Shown: positions 8,084 through 14,949 of the stretch, piece by piece
Numbering within the stretch: the first letter of the stretch is position 1
Layout of the letters: every line of letters begins with the position of its first letter
Assembly (NCBI GenBank): GCA_023432075.1
Contig: JAEYVD010000344.1
Span: forward strand, 1-21,005
From: Pseudomonadota bacterium
GTDB lineage: Bacteria > Pseudomonadota > Gammaproteobacteria > Burkholderiales > Burkholderiaceae_B
Direction: 5' to 3'
DNA: 21,005 nucleotides
Made by a program: the position numbers and the translations under genes
The notes under the pieces: model-generated
The model's database searches: none
Told to the model about the DNA's origin: nothing
The model's input: only the letters and a program-made list of their open reading frames with translations

Positions 8084-8587
8084 ATGAATCATATAAAGTC
8101 TTTTTCCCTGGTGACGCCGCGCACTGGCCGCTGGTTGGCTGTCGCGGCAGTGGTGACGTCGATGGCAGTGCTTGGCGGTTGCGCCAACCGCAGCGCCTCC
8201 AGCGGCGTGTATAGCTACGATCAAGCGCAGCGCGAACAGATCGTCCGCACCGGTACGGTCACCGGCGTGCGCCCGATCGTCATTCAGAACGACAAGTCCA
8301 GCGGCGTCGGCATGGTGGCCGGCGGTGCGTTGGGCGGTGTGGCCGGTAACGCAATCGGTGGCGGCACGGGCCGCACGATCGCCACGGTGGGCGGCGTCAT
8401 CCTCGGCGCCCTGGCCGGCAACGCCGTCGAAAACCGCGCGCAGACGAACTCTGGCCTGGAGATCACGGTGCGCCTGGATAATGGCGAAACGCGCGTCGTC
8501 GCCCAGGAAGCCGATGTGCCCGTCAGCGTGGGCCAGCGTGTCCAGGTCATCAGCGGCGCCGGTCCGACCCGCGTCACGCCGATGTAA
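8084..8587 (+). CDS. Glycine-zipper outer-membrane lipoprotein (SlyB/Pcp-like)
   Basis: A 167-residue lipoprotein. Residues 1-32 are a signal peptide with basic start and hydrophobic core, ending in the lipobox LGGC with the lipidated Cys33. Ala at position +2 predicts outer-membrane sorting by Lol. Residues about 75-118 are a glycine zipper (GMVAGGALGGVAGNAIGGG and GGVILGALAGNAVENR) like the SlyB/PcpA 17-kDa antigen family. A C-terminal beta-rich segment (LEITVRLDNGETRVVAQ) follows, as in SlyB relatives. Such proteins stabilise the outer membrane under stress. GAGGAG (8073-8078) precedes the ATG by 5 nt. A consensus-like promoter lies upstream and a strong terminator downstream. Confidence 0.9.
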   Translation: MNHIKSFSLVTPRTGRWLAVAAVVTSMAVLGGCANRSASSGVYSYDQAQREQIVRTGTVTGVRPIVIQNDKSSGVGMVAGGALGGVAGNAIGGGTGRTIATVGGVILGALAGNAVENRAQTNSGLEITVRLDNGETRVVAQEADVPVSVGQRVQVISGAGPTRVTPM

Positions 8588-8619
8588 TCCGCGCGACCGC
8601 ACGGAAAGCGCTCTGTACG

Positions 8620-8648
8620 AAAAAGCCCGCGCAAGCGGGCTTTTTTTT
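8620..8648 (+). terminator. Strong rho-independent terminator
   Basis: AAAAAGCCCGC, loop GCAA, GCGGGCTTTTTTTT. A GC-rich stem extended by A/T pairs and an uninterrupted T-run ends the lipoprotein transcript and isolates the downstream operon. Confidence 0.92.
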
Positions 8649-8995
8649 GCGATGGCGGCGGGCCGCCTCAAATGAGGGCCAAATGCGGCCGGTCGCCGAC
8701 ACGTAAAAATATGTCGCTCGGCCACAACGCGGTCCCCCGGATTTACCCGCGAACGTTACCTTTCCCAGCGTTTTCTCGCCATTTCCACCATAAGTTTCAT
8801 GGCGATTCGACGGCCGAAGTGCAATGATTGCGACGGCGCGGCAGTCCGGATTTAATGTAACCACGTGCATCCGGCGGCCGTTCTGGCTGGCTGGAATTTT
8901 TCAGTTTGGTTTCAGCTGTTTTCTGTATCCTCAGCGCCTTGAATCCCGGGGCGGGGGATGGATTGCCGAACAGGCAACGTTACGCTGCAAGAATT
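8649..8995. other. Non-coding region upstream of the dlt-like operon
   Basis: About 350 bp with no convincing gene on either strand. It must hold the promoter of the five-gene operon. Visible structure includes a dyad TCGCCAT (8776-8782) / ATGGCGA (8799-8805) with a 16-nt centre. TTTCAG occurs twice, 11 bp apart (8899-8904 and 8910-8915), in a T-rich patch followed by TATCCT (8926-8931) as a weak -10. The octamer AACGTTAC occurs at 8752-8759 and 8976-8983. No promoter stands out clearly. Confidence 0.6.
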
Positions 8996-9235
8996 ATGCA
9001 CACCGAGCAAGAACTCCACACCAAGATCGGCGAGATCGTCGAGTCGATCGTCATGAAGAAAGTCACCCCCGACACGCAACTGATTGCCACCGGCCTGGTC
9101 GATTCGCTCGCCGCCGTGGACATCACGCTGGCGGTCGAGTCCGAGTACGGCTGCAGCATTCCGGCTCCCGAAATCGCAGAGCACCTTCAGTCGGTCCGCG
9201 TGCTTGCCGGCTATGTCGCTGCCCATACTTCGTAA
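8996..9235 (+). CDS. dltC: DltC-like acyl (D-alanyl) carrier protein
   Basis: A 79-residue acidic four-helix carrier protein. The phosphopantetheine site is GLVDSLAAVD with Ser37 in the Asp-Ser-Leu triad. In the Dlt pathway the ligase loads D-alanine as a thioester on this arm, and the MBOAT protein then takes it. ATG at 8996 gives the normal carrier length. An open frame extends upstream to 8906 but adds a sequence unlike any carrier protein. The Shine-Dalgarno is weak. The next gene overlaps its last 23 nt, so translation is coupled. The first position in the operon differs from Gram-positive dlt, where the carrier is third. The Bordetella equivalent belongs to the locus called dra; I use the Dlt names by family resemblance. 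Confidence 0.85.
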   Translation: MHTEQELHTKIGEIVESIVMKKVTPDTQLIATGLVDSLAAVDITLAVESEYGCSIPAPEIAEHLQSVRVLAGYVAAHTS

Positions 9236-10400
9236 TACCCGGTTCCTGTCGCACGTCGCGGCGGCAGCGACGGCGGTAGCGTTGGCGGTAGGCACGTATT
9301 GGGGCGCGGATGACCTGCTCAGCCGCGTCGTCAATCCGGCGTCCTCGCCTTCGGCACTGGCGGCCGACAAGAGCAATTACCTGCCCAACCTCGGCCCGGA
9401 CTGGGGCACCCAGCACGTCAACCTGAACCGTCTGGGCAATGCCCTGAGCGACGGCACGCTGGTGGTGCTGGGATCCTCAGAGCTTTCCAGCCACGACCTG
9501 CGTTTCGTTCCCTACCGCTTTTTCCCGGAAGAGCTGAAGGTGCCGACGCTGGCCTATGGCCATGCAATGTTCCAGTCCTATGGCATCGTCAGCGTGCTGG
9601 AATCGGTGGCCGATTCGCTTACGCCCAACACGCGGCTGGTCATCATGCTGTCGCCGGCGTGGTTCGCTTCCGGCGGGCAATTGCCGCGCAGCGCATTTGC
9701 CGAGCACGTCACCGGCCCGGTCTGGGACCGGCTGTGGGACCAGCCCAGCACGCGCGAGCAGATGCAGAACTGGATCAGCGACAACGCGAACTGGGGACTG
9801 TTGTGGCTCATCGCCAATGGTCAGGTCTCTGAGCTGAAGGACAAGCTGGCGTTGTGGTGGCAAGCCCGCAAGGAACCGGCGCCCGACAAGCCGCGCAGCA
9901 AGCTGTCCGTGCCTGCGCACCGCTACGTCTCGTGGCCGATGTCCGCCCGCCTGAATGCCGGGCAATGGTCCCGGATCACGCACGAAGCCCGCGAGGTCGA
10001 ACACACCCTCGGCGGCAACAACCCCTACGATGTGCGCGACGACTATTACCAGCAATATCTGGCGCCGCTGTACTCGCCGGCGCGCAACGAGTTCGCTGAC
10101 GTCGATCCGATCACCCGCACCGAACTGGGCGACCTGTCGCGTGTGATGGCCTTGCTGCAAAAGCGCAAGGTCAAGGCGTACTTCGTCATCCAGCCGTTCA
10201 ATCCCAAGCTCATCCTGGACGTCGAACGGTTCGACCCCGTGGTGGCCGCCATCACCGGCATGTGCACCCGCTATCAGATGGGGTGCCTGGATCTCTACAG
10301 CATTCCCTTCGAGCCGGGGATGCTGCGCGACGACATGCACCTGGCCGAACTCGGCTGGGCCATGGCCGATCAAGGCATTGCGGAGTATTTTTCCCGATGA
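9213..10400 (+). CDS. dltD: DltD-like SGNH-type D-alanyl transferase
   Basis: A 395-residue protein with one N-terminal membrane helix (about residues 11-30) and a large periplasmic domain. Motif I is VVLGSSELSSHD (GSSE at 87-90). By alignment with SGNH enzymes the nucleophile is most likely Ser89. The C-terminal block is DDMHLAELGW, with Asp373 and His376 as the DxxH pair, matching the DltD family's D-x-x-H-L-x-x-x-G-W. DltD acts outside the membrane in the final transfer of D-Ala to the envelope acceptor. The start at 9213 lies inside the carrier gene (23-nt overlap) and gives a proper anchor. Its stop overlaps the next start as ATGA. The N-terminus is Ala-rich and shorter than in some Firmicute DltDs. 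Confidence 0.85.
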   Translation: MSLPILRNTRFLSHVAAAATAVALAVGTYWGADDLLSRVVNPASSPSALAADKSNYLPNLGPDWGTQHVNLNRLGNALSDGTLVVLGSSELSSHDLRFVPYRFFPEELKVPTLAYGHAMFQSYGIVSVLESVADSLTPNTRLVIMLSPAWFASGGQLPRSAFAEHVTGPVWDRLWDQPSTREQMQNWISDNANWGLLWLIANGQVSELKDKLALWWQARKEPAPDKPRSKLSVPAHRYVSWPMSARLNAGQWSRITHEAREVEHTLGGNNPYDVRDDYYQQYLAPLYSPARNEFADVDPITRTELGDLSRVMALLQKRKVKAYFVIQPFNPKLILDVERFDPVVAAITGMCTRYQMGCLDLYSIPFEPGMLRDDMHLAELGWAMADQGIAEYFSR

Positions 10401-10570
10401 AATTCTTTCGTAAAGACGAAGCCCGCAATGCGGGCGCGCCCTGGGCGCGCCGCTTCTTCTGGCATCTGTGCCTGTACGTGGGTGTGATCCTGGTGTTCGT
10501 GCTGCAAGCGCAGCCCACGACGGGCAGCGGCGGACCGATCAAGGTCGAATTCCAATACCAGCAGTTCTGA
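10397..10570 (+). CDS. DltX-like small single-pass membrane protein
   Basis: A 57-residue protein. The basic N-terminal part (MKFFRKDEAR, then WARRFFWH) would stay in the cytoplasm. One helix at about 21-38 (FWHLCLYVGVILVFVLQA) crosses the membrane. A short Gly/Thr/Pro stretch leads to the C-terminus IKVEFQYQQF in the periplasm. The last six residues follow F-x-Y-x-x-F with Tyr54. Gram-positive DltX proteins are also about 50 residues, single-pass, and end in a conserved Phe/Tyr motif needed for D-alanylation. This gene is therefore called DltX-like from size, topology, tail and operon position, not from overall identity. ATG at 10397 overlaps the DltD stop by 4 nt. The MBOAT gene begins 7 nt after its stop. 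Confidence 0.75.
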   Translation: MKFFRKDEARNAGAPWARRFFWHLCLYVGVILVFVLQAQPTTGSGGPIKVEFQYQQF

Positions 10571-10577
10571 GCGCACC

Positions 10578-11705
10578 ATGGAACTCTTCGCTAGTTTGAG
10601 CTTCTTTGGCGGCGCGCTGTTCGGCGGCCTTGGTCTCGTCGCGTACCGCTCGTCCGGCATGCCGCTGCGCATCGGCTATCGCCACATCATCGGCGTCATC
10701 TGTCTGGGCGTCTGGATGGCGGTGTTCTGGGCGCGGCCCTATCAACCCATTGCGCTCCTGGCCATTTCCGGCGGCGCGCTGTGGGCGATGCGCCGCAACT
10801 ACATCCCCACCTGGCTCGCCGTCATCATCACGATGACGCCGTTGCTGCTGGTCAAGACCGGGGTTTCGCACCTGGGCGCGATGCTCGGGCTGTCCTTTGC
10901 CACGTTCCGCGCCATCGACGTGCTGCTGTTCGCGCCGCGCAACGAACGCGTCTCGCCGCTCGACTATTTCATCTACCTGTTCTTCCCGCTGACGCTGCTG
11001 GCGGGACCCATGTACCGCTGGCGCGCCTTCCAGGCCGATCTGAAACGCGGCTACGAAGGGGTCAACCTGAACACGTGGCTGATCGGGCTGGAACTCATCA
11101 TGGTGGGCGTCATTCAGAAATTCGGCCTGGCCGAGCTGATCTGGCGCTACGGCCTGGCCACGCTCGACGCGCACGACTATTCGTTCACGGGCGTGGCGCT
11201 CAATGCCTCGCTCTACAGCGCGTACCTGTTCTTTGACTTTGCCGGCTATTCGACGATGGCGATCGGGATCGGGATGCTGTTCGGCTTCACGCTGCCGATC
11301 AACTTCCGCAACCCGCTGGCTACGCTCAACCCGCAGGATTTCTGGCGCCGCTGGCACATCAGCCTGTCCGAATGGCTGCGCGATGTCGTGTTCATGCCGA
11401 TCTACAAGGCGTTGAGCAAGACCCGCTTCTTTGGCCGTCACCGCCTGGCGGCGCAGAACATCGGCATTTTCGCGACCCTGCTGGCGATGGGCGTGTGGAA
11501 CGGCCTGTCGCTGCATTACATCGTCAGCGGCCTGATGTTCGGCCTGTATTCGGTGGGGCACAACCTGCTGATCAACGCGGCGCGCACCCGGCCTGCATTG
11601 CAGGCTGCGCTGGCCAAGCCCGTCATGCGCTTTCTGGGGCGCGTCCTCACCCTGATTCTGGCCGCGCTGGCGCTGTACGTGTTCAGCGGCCGCAGCCCTA
11701 TCTGA
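10578..11705 (+). CDS. dltB: DltB-like MBOAT D-alanyl transporter/acyltransferase
   Basis: A 375-residue polytopic membrane protein, with about ten or more hydrophobic segments. MBOAT features include GLSFATFRAIDVLLF, then LFFDFAGYSTMAIGIGMLFGFTLPINFRNP, then FWRRWHISLSEWLRDVVFMPI with a conserved His. The near-C-terminal MGVWNGLSLHYIVSGLMFGLY carries the second, catalytic-type His. In Dlt systems this protein takes D-Ala from the carrier on the cytoplasmic side and delivers it across the membrane. MBOAT proteins next to SGNH enzymes also serve alginate and peptidoglycan O-acetylation, but the carrier and ligase here point to Dlt. The ATG at 10578 has only a weak GAG upstream, 7 nt after the small gene, so coupled translation is likely. 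Confidence 0.9.
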   Translation: MELFASLSFFGGALFGGLGLVAYRSSGMPLRIGYRHIIGVICLGVWMAVFWARPYQPIALLAISGGALWAMRRNYIPTWLAVIITMTPLLLVKTGVSHLGAMLGLSFATFRAIDVLLFAPRNERVSPLDYFIYLFFPLTLLAGPMYRWRAFQADLKRGYEGVNLNTWLIGLELIMVGVIQKFGLAELIWRYGLATLDAHDYSFTGVALNASLYSAYLFFDFAGYSTMAIGIGMLFGFTLPINFRNPLATLNPQDFWRRWHISLSEWLRDVVFMPIYKALSKTRFFGRHRLAAQNIGIFATLLAMGVWNGLSLHYIVSGLMFGLYSVGHNLLINAARTRPALQAALAKPVMRFLGRVLTLILAALALYVFSGRSPI

Positions 11706-11721
11706 CGCCGGGAGTCACGGC

Positions 11722-13170
11722 ATGCGTTTCGATCTGAAGTCCTTCCAGTTCGCCGACGAAGGGCGCGCGCCCGACGCGCTGGCGGTGGCCGCCGCCGACC
11801 GCAGCCTGACGTGGTCCCAGTTGCGCACCGAGGCGCACGCCTGGGCTGATGCCGCGCGCAAGCACGGCGTGGCCCCCGATGTGCCGGTGGCGATCTACGG
11901 CCACAAGGAAGCCGCTTTTTTCGTCGCCATGGTCGGCGCGCTGCTCATCGGCGCGCCGTTCGTGCCTGTGGACACCATCTATCCGCCTGAGCGCCTGCGC
12001 CGCATCGTGGAGATCGTGCAAGCGGCCGCCGTCTTCGACGCCGCGGCCGGCAGCTTCACGGCGGGCGAGGGCGCCATGCTGGAAGAACGGGGCCTGGCCT
12101 ACGTGATGTTCACCTCGGGCAGCACGGGCGACCCCAAGGGTGTGCAGATCGGCCGCGAAAGCGTCGGGCTGCTAGGCGACTGGATGCTCGGCAGCTTTGG
12201 CCTGGGCGAGGCGCCCGTGTTCATGAACCAGGCGCCCTTCAGCTTCGACCTGTCCATGTACGAGGTGTTTGCCACCCTGGCGTCGGGCGGAAGCTGCGTG
12301 CTCAACGCGCGCGACCAGATCGCCGCGCCCGGTCCGTGGATGGCCCGGCTGGCCGCCCACGGCATCACGGTGTGGGTGTCCACGCCGTCGTTCGCGCATC
12401 AGCAGCTGGCCAACCGCGACTTCTCTCCGGCGACGCTGCCCACGCTGCGCACGTTCCTCTTCTGTGGTGAACCGCTACCCGCGGCGCTGGCGAAAAAGTT
12501 GCGCCAGCGTTTTCCGGATGCGTCCATCTTGAACACCTACGGTCCGACCGAAGCCACGGTGGCCACCACCTGGATCGAAGTCACCGATGCCGTGCTGGCG
12601 GCGCATGATCCGCTGCCGGTCGGCCATGCCAAGCCGGACAGCGTGCTGCTGGTGGACGAAGGCGAGATCTGCATCGTGGGCGACCACGTGATGCGCGGCT
12701 ACCTGAACCGCGCGGACCTGAACGCGGCAAAGCTCTACACCTACGACGACGGCCGCCGTGCATTCCGCACGGGCGACCTGGGCCTGATGGAAGAGGGCGG
12801 GTTGCTGTTCTGCCGCGGCCGCATGGACGACCAGATCAAGCTCAACGGCTACCGCATCGAGCTGGCGGAAATCGACGAAGCCCTGCATGGGCTACCGGGC
12901 GTGGAGGCTAGCGCTTGCGCCGTGTTGCGCCGTCCCGATGGCACGGCGGTGCGGCTGATTGGTTTCGTGACGGGCTCGCAAGCAGCGGGCGAGCAAGCCG
13001 CGCTGCTGGCGCCGCAGGCCTTGTCGGGCTGGAAGGAGCGGCTGGCCGAGCGCCTGCCACCCTATATGGTGCCGTCCGAGCTGGTCGCCTGCCCGGCGCT
13101 GCCCATGTCGAACAACCACAAGATCGACCGCAAGAAGCTGATCGACATCTACAGCGCGATTCCCGTGTAG
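11722..13170 (+). CDS. dltA: DltA-like D-alanine:carrier protein ligase
   Basis: A 482-residue adenylate-forming enzyme, the size of DltA (about 500). Core motifs are visible: A3 FTSGSTGDPKGV (130-141), A5 NTYGPTEAT (271-279), A7 RTGDLG (Asp352), A8 GRMDDQIKLNGYRIELAEID (366-385) and A10 NNHKIDRKKL with Lys467. The segment FLFCGEPLP (Cys248) matches the FCGE motif of DltA, whose cysteine contributes to D-alanine selection, so D-Ala is the likely substrate. It would adenylate D-Ala and load it on the DltC-like protein. GGGAG (11710-11714) precedes the ATG by 7 nt. It is the last gene of the operon, with only 4 nt between its stop and that of the convergent yggT, and no visible terminator between them. 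Confidence 0.9.
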   Translation: MRFDLKSFQFADEGRAPDALAVAAADRSLTWSQLRTEAHAWADAARKHGVAPDVPVAIYGHKEAAFFVAMVGALLIGAPFVPVDTIYPPERLRRIVEIVQAAAVFDAAAGSFTAGEGAMLEERGLAYVMFTSGSTGDPKGVQIGRESVGLLGDWMLGSFGLGEAPVFMNQAPFSFDLSMYEVFATLASGGSCVLNARDQIAAPGPWMARLAAHGITVWVSTPSFAHQQLANRDFSPATLPTLRTFLFCGEPLPAALAKKLRQRFPDASILNTYGPTEATVATTWIEVTDAVLAAHDPLPVGHAKPDSVLLVDEGEICIVGDHVMRGYLNRADLNAAKLYTYDDGRRAFRTGDLGLMEEGGLLFCRGRMDDQIKLNGYRIELAEIDEALHGLPGVEASACAVLRRPDGTAVRLIGFVTGSQAAGEQAALLAPQALSGWKERLAERLPPYMVPSELVACPALPMSNNHKIDRKKLIDIYSAIPV

Positions 13171-13174
13171 GCGA

Positions 13175-13735
13175 TCACACGCCCATCATGCCGTAGCTCA
13201 GGCGAGCCAGGACCATCAGCAGGATTTGCGCCGCGATCAAGAGGATCAGCGGCGAGAAGTCGATCGAGGTGCGCGGCAGGATACGGCGGATGGGATCGAG
13301 CAGCGGCGCGGTCAGCGATTGCAGCAGCGGCATCATCGGCGCCATCGGGTTGACCCACGACAGCACGGCCTGGATCAGCGTCAGCCAGACCACCAGGTTC
13401 AGCGCCCACTTTGCCGTCATGATGAGGGCCGAGCCCATCGCGGCGGGCAGCAGCGCGGCGGGGATCAGCGCGCCGATGGCCACCAGCCACAACAGGACCA
13501 GATAGACTAGCGCCGACAACCACGCGCACACCAGGCTGGTCCAATCGATCTTGTTGCCTGCGGGAATGATCTTGCGCAGCGGCAGCACCAGCCAGTTGGT
13601 GGCTCCGTAGATCGCGCGCGCCAACGGGTTGAAGGGGTGCAGCCGTATCGCGTGCATCCAGGCGCGGGCAATCAGCGCCGCGCCAAACAGCGTGAACACG
13701 ATTTCGAGAAGGAAGCGGAAGATTTCACCGAGCAT
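13175..13735 (-). CDS. yggT: YggT family membrane protein
   Basis: A 186-residue protein with two YGGT repeats and about five hydrophobic helices. Each repeat has the typical pattern: RAWMHAIRLHPFNPLARAIYGATNWLVLPLRKIIP, and later VLSWVNPMAPMMPLLQSLTAPLLDPIRRILP. Family members sit in the inner membrane and have been linked to osmotic tolerance and envelope or division processes; the exact role is not settled. A GTG at 13747 could add four residues. The ATG at 13735 is preferred because GGGGTG lies 9 nt upstream of it and the longer start has no Shine-Dalgarno. It is convergent with the dltA-like gene, 4 nt apart. Confidence 0.88.
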   Translation of the reverse strand: MLGEIFRFLLEIVFTLFGAALIARAWMHAIRLHPFNPLARAIYGATNWLVLPLRKIIPAGNKIDWTSLVCAWLSALVYLVLLWLVAIGALIPAALLPAAMGSALIMTAKWALNLVVWLTLIQAVLSWVNPMAPMMPLLQSLTAPLLDPIRRILPRTSIDFSPLILLIAAQILLMVLARLSYGMMGV

Positions 13736-13861
13736 GGACGCGATCACCCCAAAAAAGAGGAATCAATTGTCGCACGGCCAGACGTAAAAATTGCGTACGG
13801 TCCTAGTGCATCGGGCCCGGTGCAGGGGTCAGCCATTTGGATGGCATGACGCGCAGACATT

Positions 13862-13892
13862 AAAAAAGCCGCCCGGTGCAAACCAGGCGGCT
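13862..13892 (-). terminator. Rho-independent terminator of the histone-like gene
   Basis: Read on the minus strand: AGCCGCCTGG, loop TTTGCA, CCGGGCGGCT, then a run of T. The 10-bp stem contains one T:G pair. It lies about 30 nt beyond the TAA at 13924. Confidence 0.88.
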
Positions 13893-13923
13893 CTGATGAA
13901 GCTAACGCTTCGGCGCGTCCGGA

Positions 13924-14637
13924 TTAAGGACGGCCACCCGTCGGGAAGGGCCACGACGCGGCGGGGTTCAGCGCGGTCTTCGCGCCCGGGGCAGCAGCCG
14001 TGGTGGGCGGCGTGGCGGGCTTCTTCGGAGCGGCTTTCTTCGCAGCGGGCTTCTTCGCGGCGGCAGGCTTCTTGGCGGCAACAGCCGGCTTGGAAGCGGG
14101 AGCCTTCTTGGCGGCAGGCGCCTTCTTGGCAGCCGGGGCCTTCTTGGCTACGGCCTTCTTGGCAACAGCCTTCTTGGCGGCCGGGGCCTTCTTGGCAACA
14201 GCCTTCTTGGCGGCGGGAGCCTTCTTGGCTACGGCCTTCTTGGCGACTGCCTTCTTGGCAACAGCCTTCTTGGCAACGGCCTTCTTCGCAACAGCCTTCT
14301 TCGCAACAGCCTTCTTGGCTACGGCTTTCTTGGCGACTGCCTTCTTGGCGACGGCCTTCTTGGCAACGGCCTTCTTGGCGACAGCCTTCTTGGCGGCCGG
14401 AGCCTTCTTCGCGACGGCCTTCTTGGCTACGGCCTTCTTGGCAACCGCTTTCTTGGCGGCGGGAGCCTTCTTGGCGGCAACCTTCTTCACGGCCGGCTTC
14501 TTGGCGGCTGCGACTTTCTTCACTGCAACTTTCTTGACGGCAGCTTTCTTGGCCGGAGCGGCCTTCTTTGCTGCTGCCTTCTTGGCGGCGGGTTTTTTCA
14601 CCGCTGCTTTCTTGACGGCTTTCTTGGCTGTTGCCAT
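13924..14637 (-). CDS. Lys/Ala-repeat histone H1-like DNA-binding protein (BpH1 type)
   Basis: A 237-residue, extremely basic protein made almost only of Ala, Lys, Val and Pro. It opens [15 protein letters not shown]. Pentads AVAKK and hexads APAAKK follow, then a short non-repeat tail ending in WPFPTGGRP. This composition matches eukaryotic H1 C-terminal tails and the Bordetella H1 homologue BpH1, which binds DNA and is variable in size between strains. It is presumably nucleoid-associated. Two ATGs compete. AAGGAG (complement of 14645-14650) is 7 nt from the ATG at 14637 and only 1 nt from the one at 14643, so 14637 is chosen. A clean terminator follows. The region upstream holds palindromes but no obvious promoter. 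Confidence 0.9.
   Translation of the reverse strand: MATAKKAVKKAAVKKPAAKKAAAKKAAPAKKAAVKKVAVKKVAAAKKPAVKKVAAKKAPAAKKAVAKKAVAKKAVAKKAPAAKKAVAKKAVAKKAVAKKAVAKKAVAKKAVAKKAVAKKAVAKKAVAKKAVAKKAVAKKAPAAKKAVAKKAPAAKKAVAKKAVAKKAPAAKKAPAAKKAPASKPAVAAKKPAAAKKPAAKKAAPKKPATPPTTAAAPGAKTALNPAASWPFPTGGRP
14222..14386 (-). repeat. Eleven uninterrupted 15-bp tandem repeats encoding AVAKK
   Basis: Within the histone-like gene, eleven consecutive 15-bp units (plus-strand form TTCTTSGCNACNGCY) each encode AVAKK with third-base differences. The units carrying CTACGG then CGACTG occur as pair 1-2 and again as pair 7-8, and unit 4 matches unit 10, pointing to an older 90-bp duplication. More degenerate AVAKK and APAAKK units flank it on both sides. 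Confidence 0.92.
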
Positions 14638-14786
14638 GGTCATGCTCCTTAGGTTCAGGGGTCCCAGAACTTAAACCCGTGCCCCGACCCGCCAATCGGC
14701 GGACCGTGCCCGGGCTATTCATCGGCGCATGCCGCTGTTCTGTGCGAGCAACAGCTACTACGGTTTGCGCTAATGAATTCGGCACA

Positions 14787-14835
14787 GCCATTTGATATGG
14801 CCCCCGCCCCTTTGGCGCGAGCCATTTCAAATGGC
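14787..14835. repeat. Pair of related 15-bp palindromes upstream of the histone-like gene
   Basis: GCCATTTGATATGGC (14787-14801) and GCCATTTCAAATGGC (14821-14835, a perfect 7+1+7 palindrome) are 34 bp apart start to start. A third relative, GCCATTTGGATGGC, lies beyond the other end of the gene at 13832-13845. All three are preceded by A. They look like operator sites for one dimeric protein or copies of a small extragenic repeat. Confidence 0.55.
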
Positions 14836-14842
14836 GCCGGCA

Positions 14843-14864
14843 GGCGGCCTGTTCACAGGCCGCC
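14843..14864. repeat. Perfect 9-bp inverted repeat
   Basis: GGCGGCCTG (14843-14851), loop TTCA, CAGGCCGCC (14856-14864). No T-run on either side, so it is not a standard terminator. It might still contribute to ending nrdB transcription or sit in the leader of the histone-like gene. Confidence 0.6.
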
Positions 14865-14949
14865 GACCGCTTGTTCTACGTGTTCGAAGACACCCTGACC
14901 AAGGAGCTTGCCATCAAGCCTGTCGCGAACGCGACGCCCATCGAAAAGA

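Noticed and set aside
8574..8870. 98-codon minus-strand frame after the lipoprotein gene
   Set aside because: It runs across the lipoprotein's terminator and its C-terminal part is only the complement of the hairpin and gene end; no ribosome-binding site.
14222..14386. CRISPR-like tandem repeat
   Set aside because: There are no spacers; the 15-bp units are contiguous and encode AVAKK in frame.
14000..14674. Hydrophobic repeat protein on the plus strand ([14 protein letters not shown] type)
   Set aside because: It is the complement of the Lys/Ala repeat. The minus strand has the ribosome-binding site, the terminator and the known protein family.
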